Assembly: GCA_002011415.1 (NCBI GenBank)
Contig: MTNI01000211.1
Coordinates: forward strand, 1 to 6,678
Origin: Candidatus Acetothermia bacterium JdFR-47
GTDB lineage: Bacteria > Bipolaricaulota > Bipolaricaulia > Bipolaricaulales > Bipolaricaulaceae
Direction of reading: 5' to 3'
DNA length: 6,678 bases
Positions within the stretch are counted from its first letter, which is position 1. Every line of letters starts with the position of its first letter. The translations under genes were made by a program, and so were the position numbers. The notes under the pieces were generated by a model. It searched no databases and was not told the origin of the DNA. It saw nothing but the letters and a program-made list of their open reading frames with translations. This document shows, piece after piece, positions 6,579 through 6,678 of this stretch.

Positions 6579-6678
6579 GGACCTTGTAAGGCTGGGAGAG
6601 GAGGGGCTGAAGACATTGTGGCCCCCCCAGGGAAAGCTAGTGGTGGGACTGGTCTCCTGTGGACTGGCTGCCGGGGGC
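6559..6678 (+). CDS. NuoF/HydB/HndC-like flavoprotein subunit, N-terminal start only (runs off window)
   Basis: An ATG at 6559, in another frame and overlapping the nuoE-like gene by 20 nt, opens 40 codons to the window edge. The segment KLVVGLVSCGLAAGG resembles the first strand and cysteine-containing loop (VGxxTCGxAAGA type) of the thioredoxin-like N-terminal domain found in HydB/HndC-type NuoF homologues. NuoE and NuoF-type genes usually sit in this order. A weak AAGGGA lies upstream, so translation is probably coupled to the preceding gene. The FMN, NADH and [4Fe-4S] regions that would confirm the call lie outside the window. Confidence 0.65.
   Translation, partial: MGTLTPEDLVRLGEEGLKTLWPPQGKLVVGLVSCGLAAGG

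Noticed and set aside
1..6678. tRNA/rRNA genes, CRISPR arrays, insertion sequences
   Set aside because: No clover-leaf motifs, regular repeat-spacer units, transposase sequence or terminal repeats were seen on either strand.

Overview
This window is GC-rich bacterial DNA from an organism that uses folate-linked one-carbon chemistry, most likely an anaerobic acetogen or another Wood-Ljungdahl organism. The evidence is an apparent operon of a NiFe hydrogenase, MetV, MetF and formate-tetrahydrofolate ligase, facing away from a NuoE/NuoF-type flavoprotein pair. Shine-Dalgarno sites are strong and starts are mixed ATG/GTG/TTG. I cannot name the species; a deep-branching or thermophilic anaerobe (for example Bipolaricaulota/Acetothermia, Chloroflexota or a clostridial relative) is a guess.

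Layout. The minus strand carries one tightly packed operon read from about 5976 down to 343: hydrogenase small subunit, hydrogenase large subunit (4-nt ATGA overlap), metV (9-nt gap), metF (its ATG abuts the metV stop) and fhs (11-nt gap). The fhs gene is split by a one-base frame change at about 900, which puts the last 185 residues in another frame. Beyond fhs, positions 1-310 hold a minus-strand open frame, running off the window, that resembles the winged-helix core of PadR regulators but lacks the usual N-terminus. The plus strand starts at 6105 with a NuoE-type [2Fe-2S] protein, followed by an overlapping NuoF/HydB-type gene that runs off the right edge.

Control. The divergent gap (5977-6104) contains a perfect 13-bp inverted repeat with a 10-nt spacer. 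Each arm carries TTGCCA, and each is followed after exactly 18 nt, in its own outward direction, by a TAC(C/T)TT box. This looks like a symmetric back-to-back promoter pair. It would give the minus operon a leader of about 30 nt with a good SD, and would make the plus transcript almost leaderless, which fits the absence of an SD there.

How the genes fit together. Fhs activates formate to formyl-THF. MetF with the Cys-rich MetV reduces methylene-THF to methyl-THF. The hydrogenase has three Fe-S clusters, no Tat signal and no membrane segment, so it is probably cytoplasmic. No Hdr, Rnf or diaphorase gene lies between hydrogenase and MetVF, so a direct H2-to-MetV/MetF electron path is a reasonable hypothesis. 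The hydrogenase large subunit ends exactly at DPCLACAVQ: it has no cleavable C-terminal tail, and Gln replaces the usual His.
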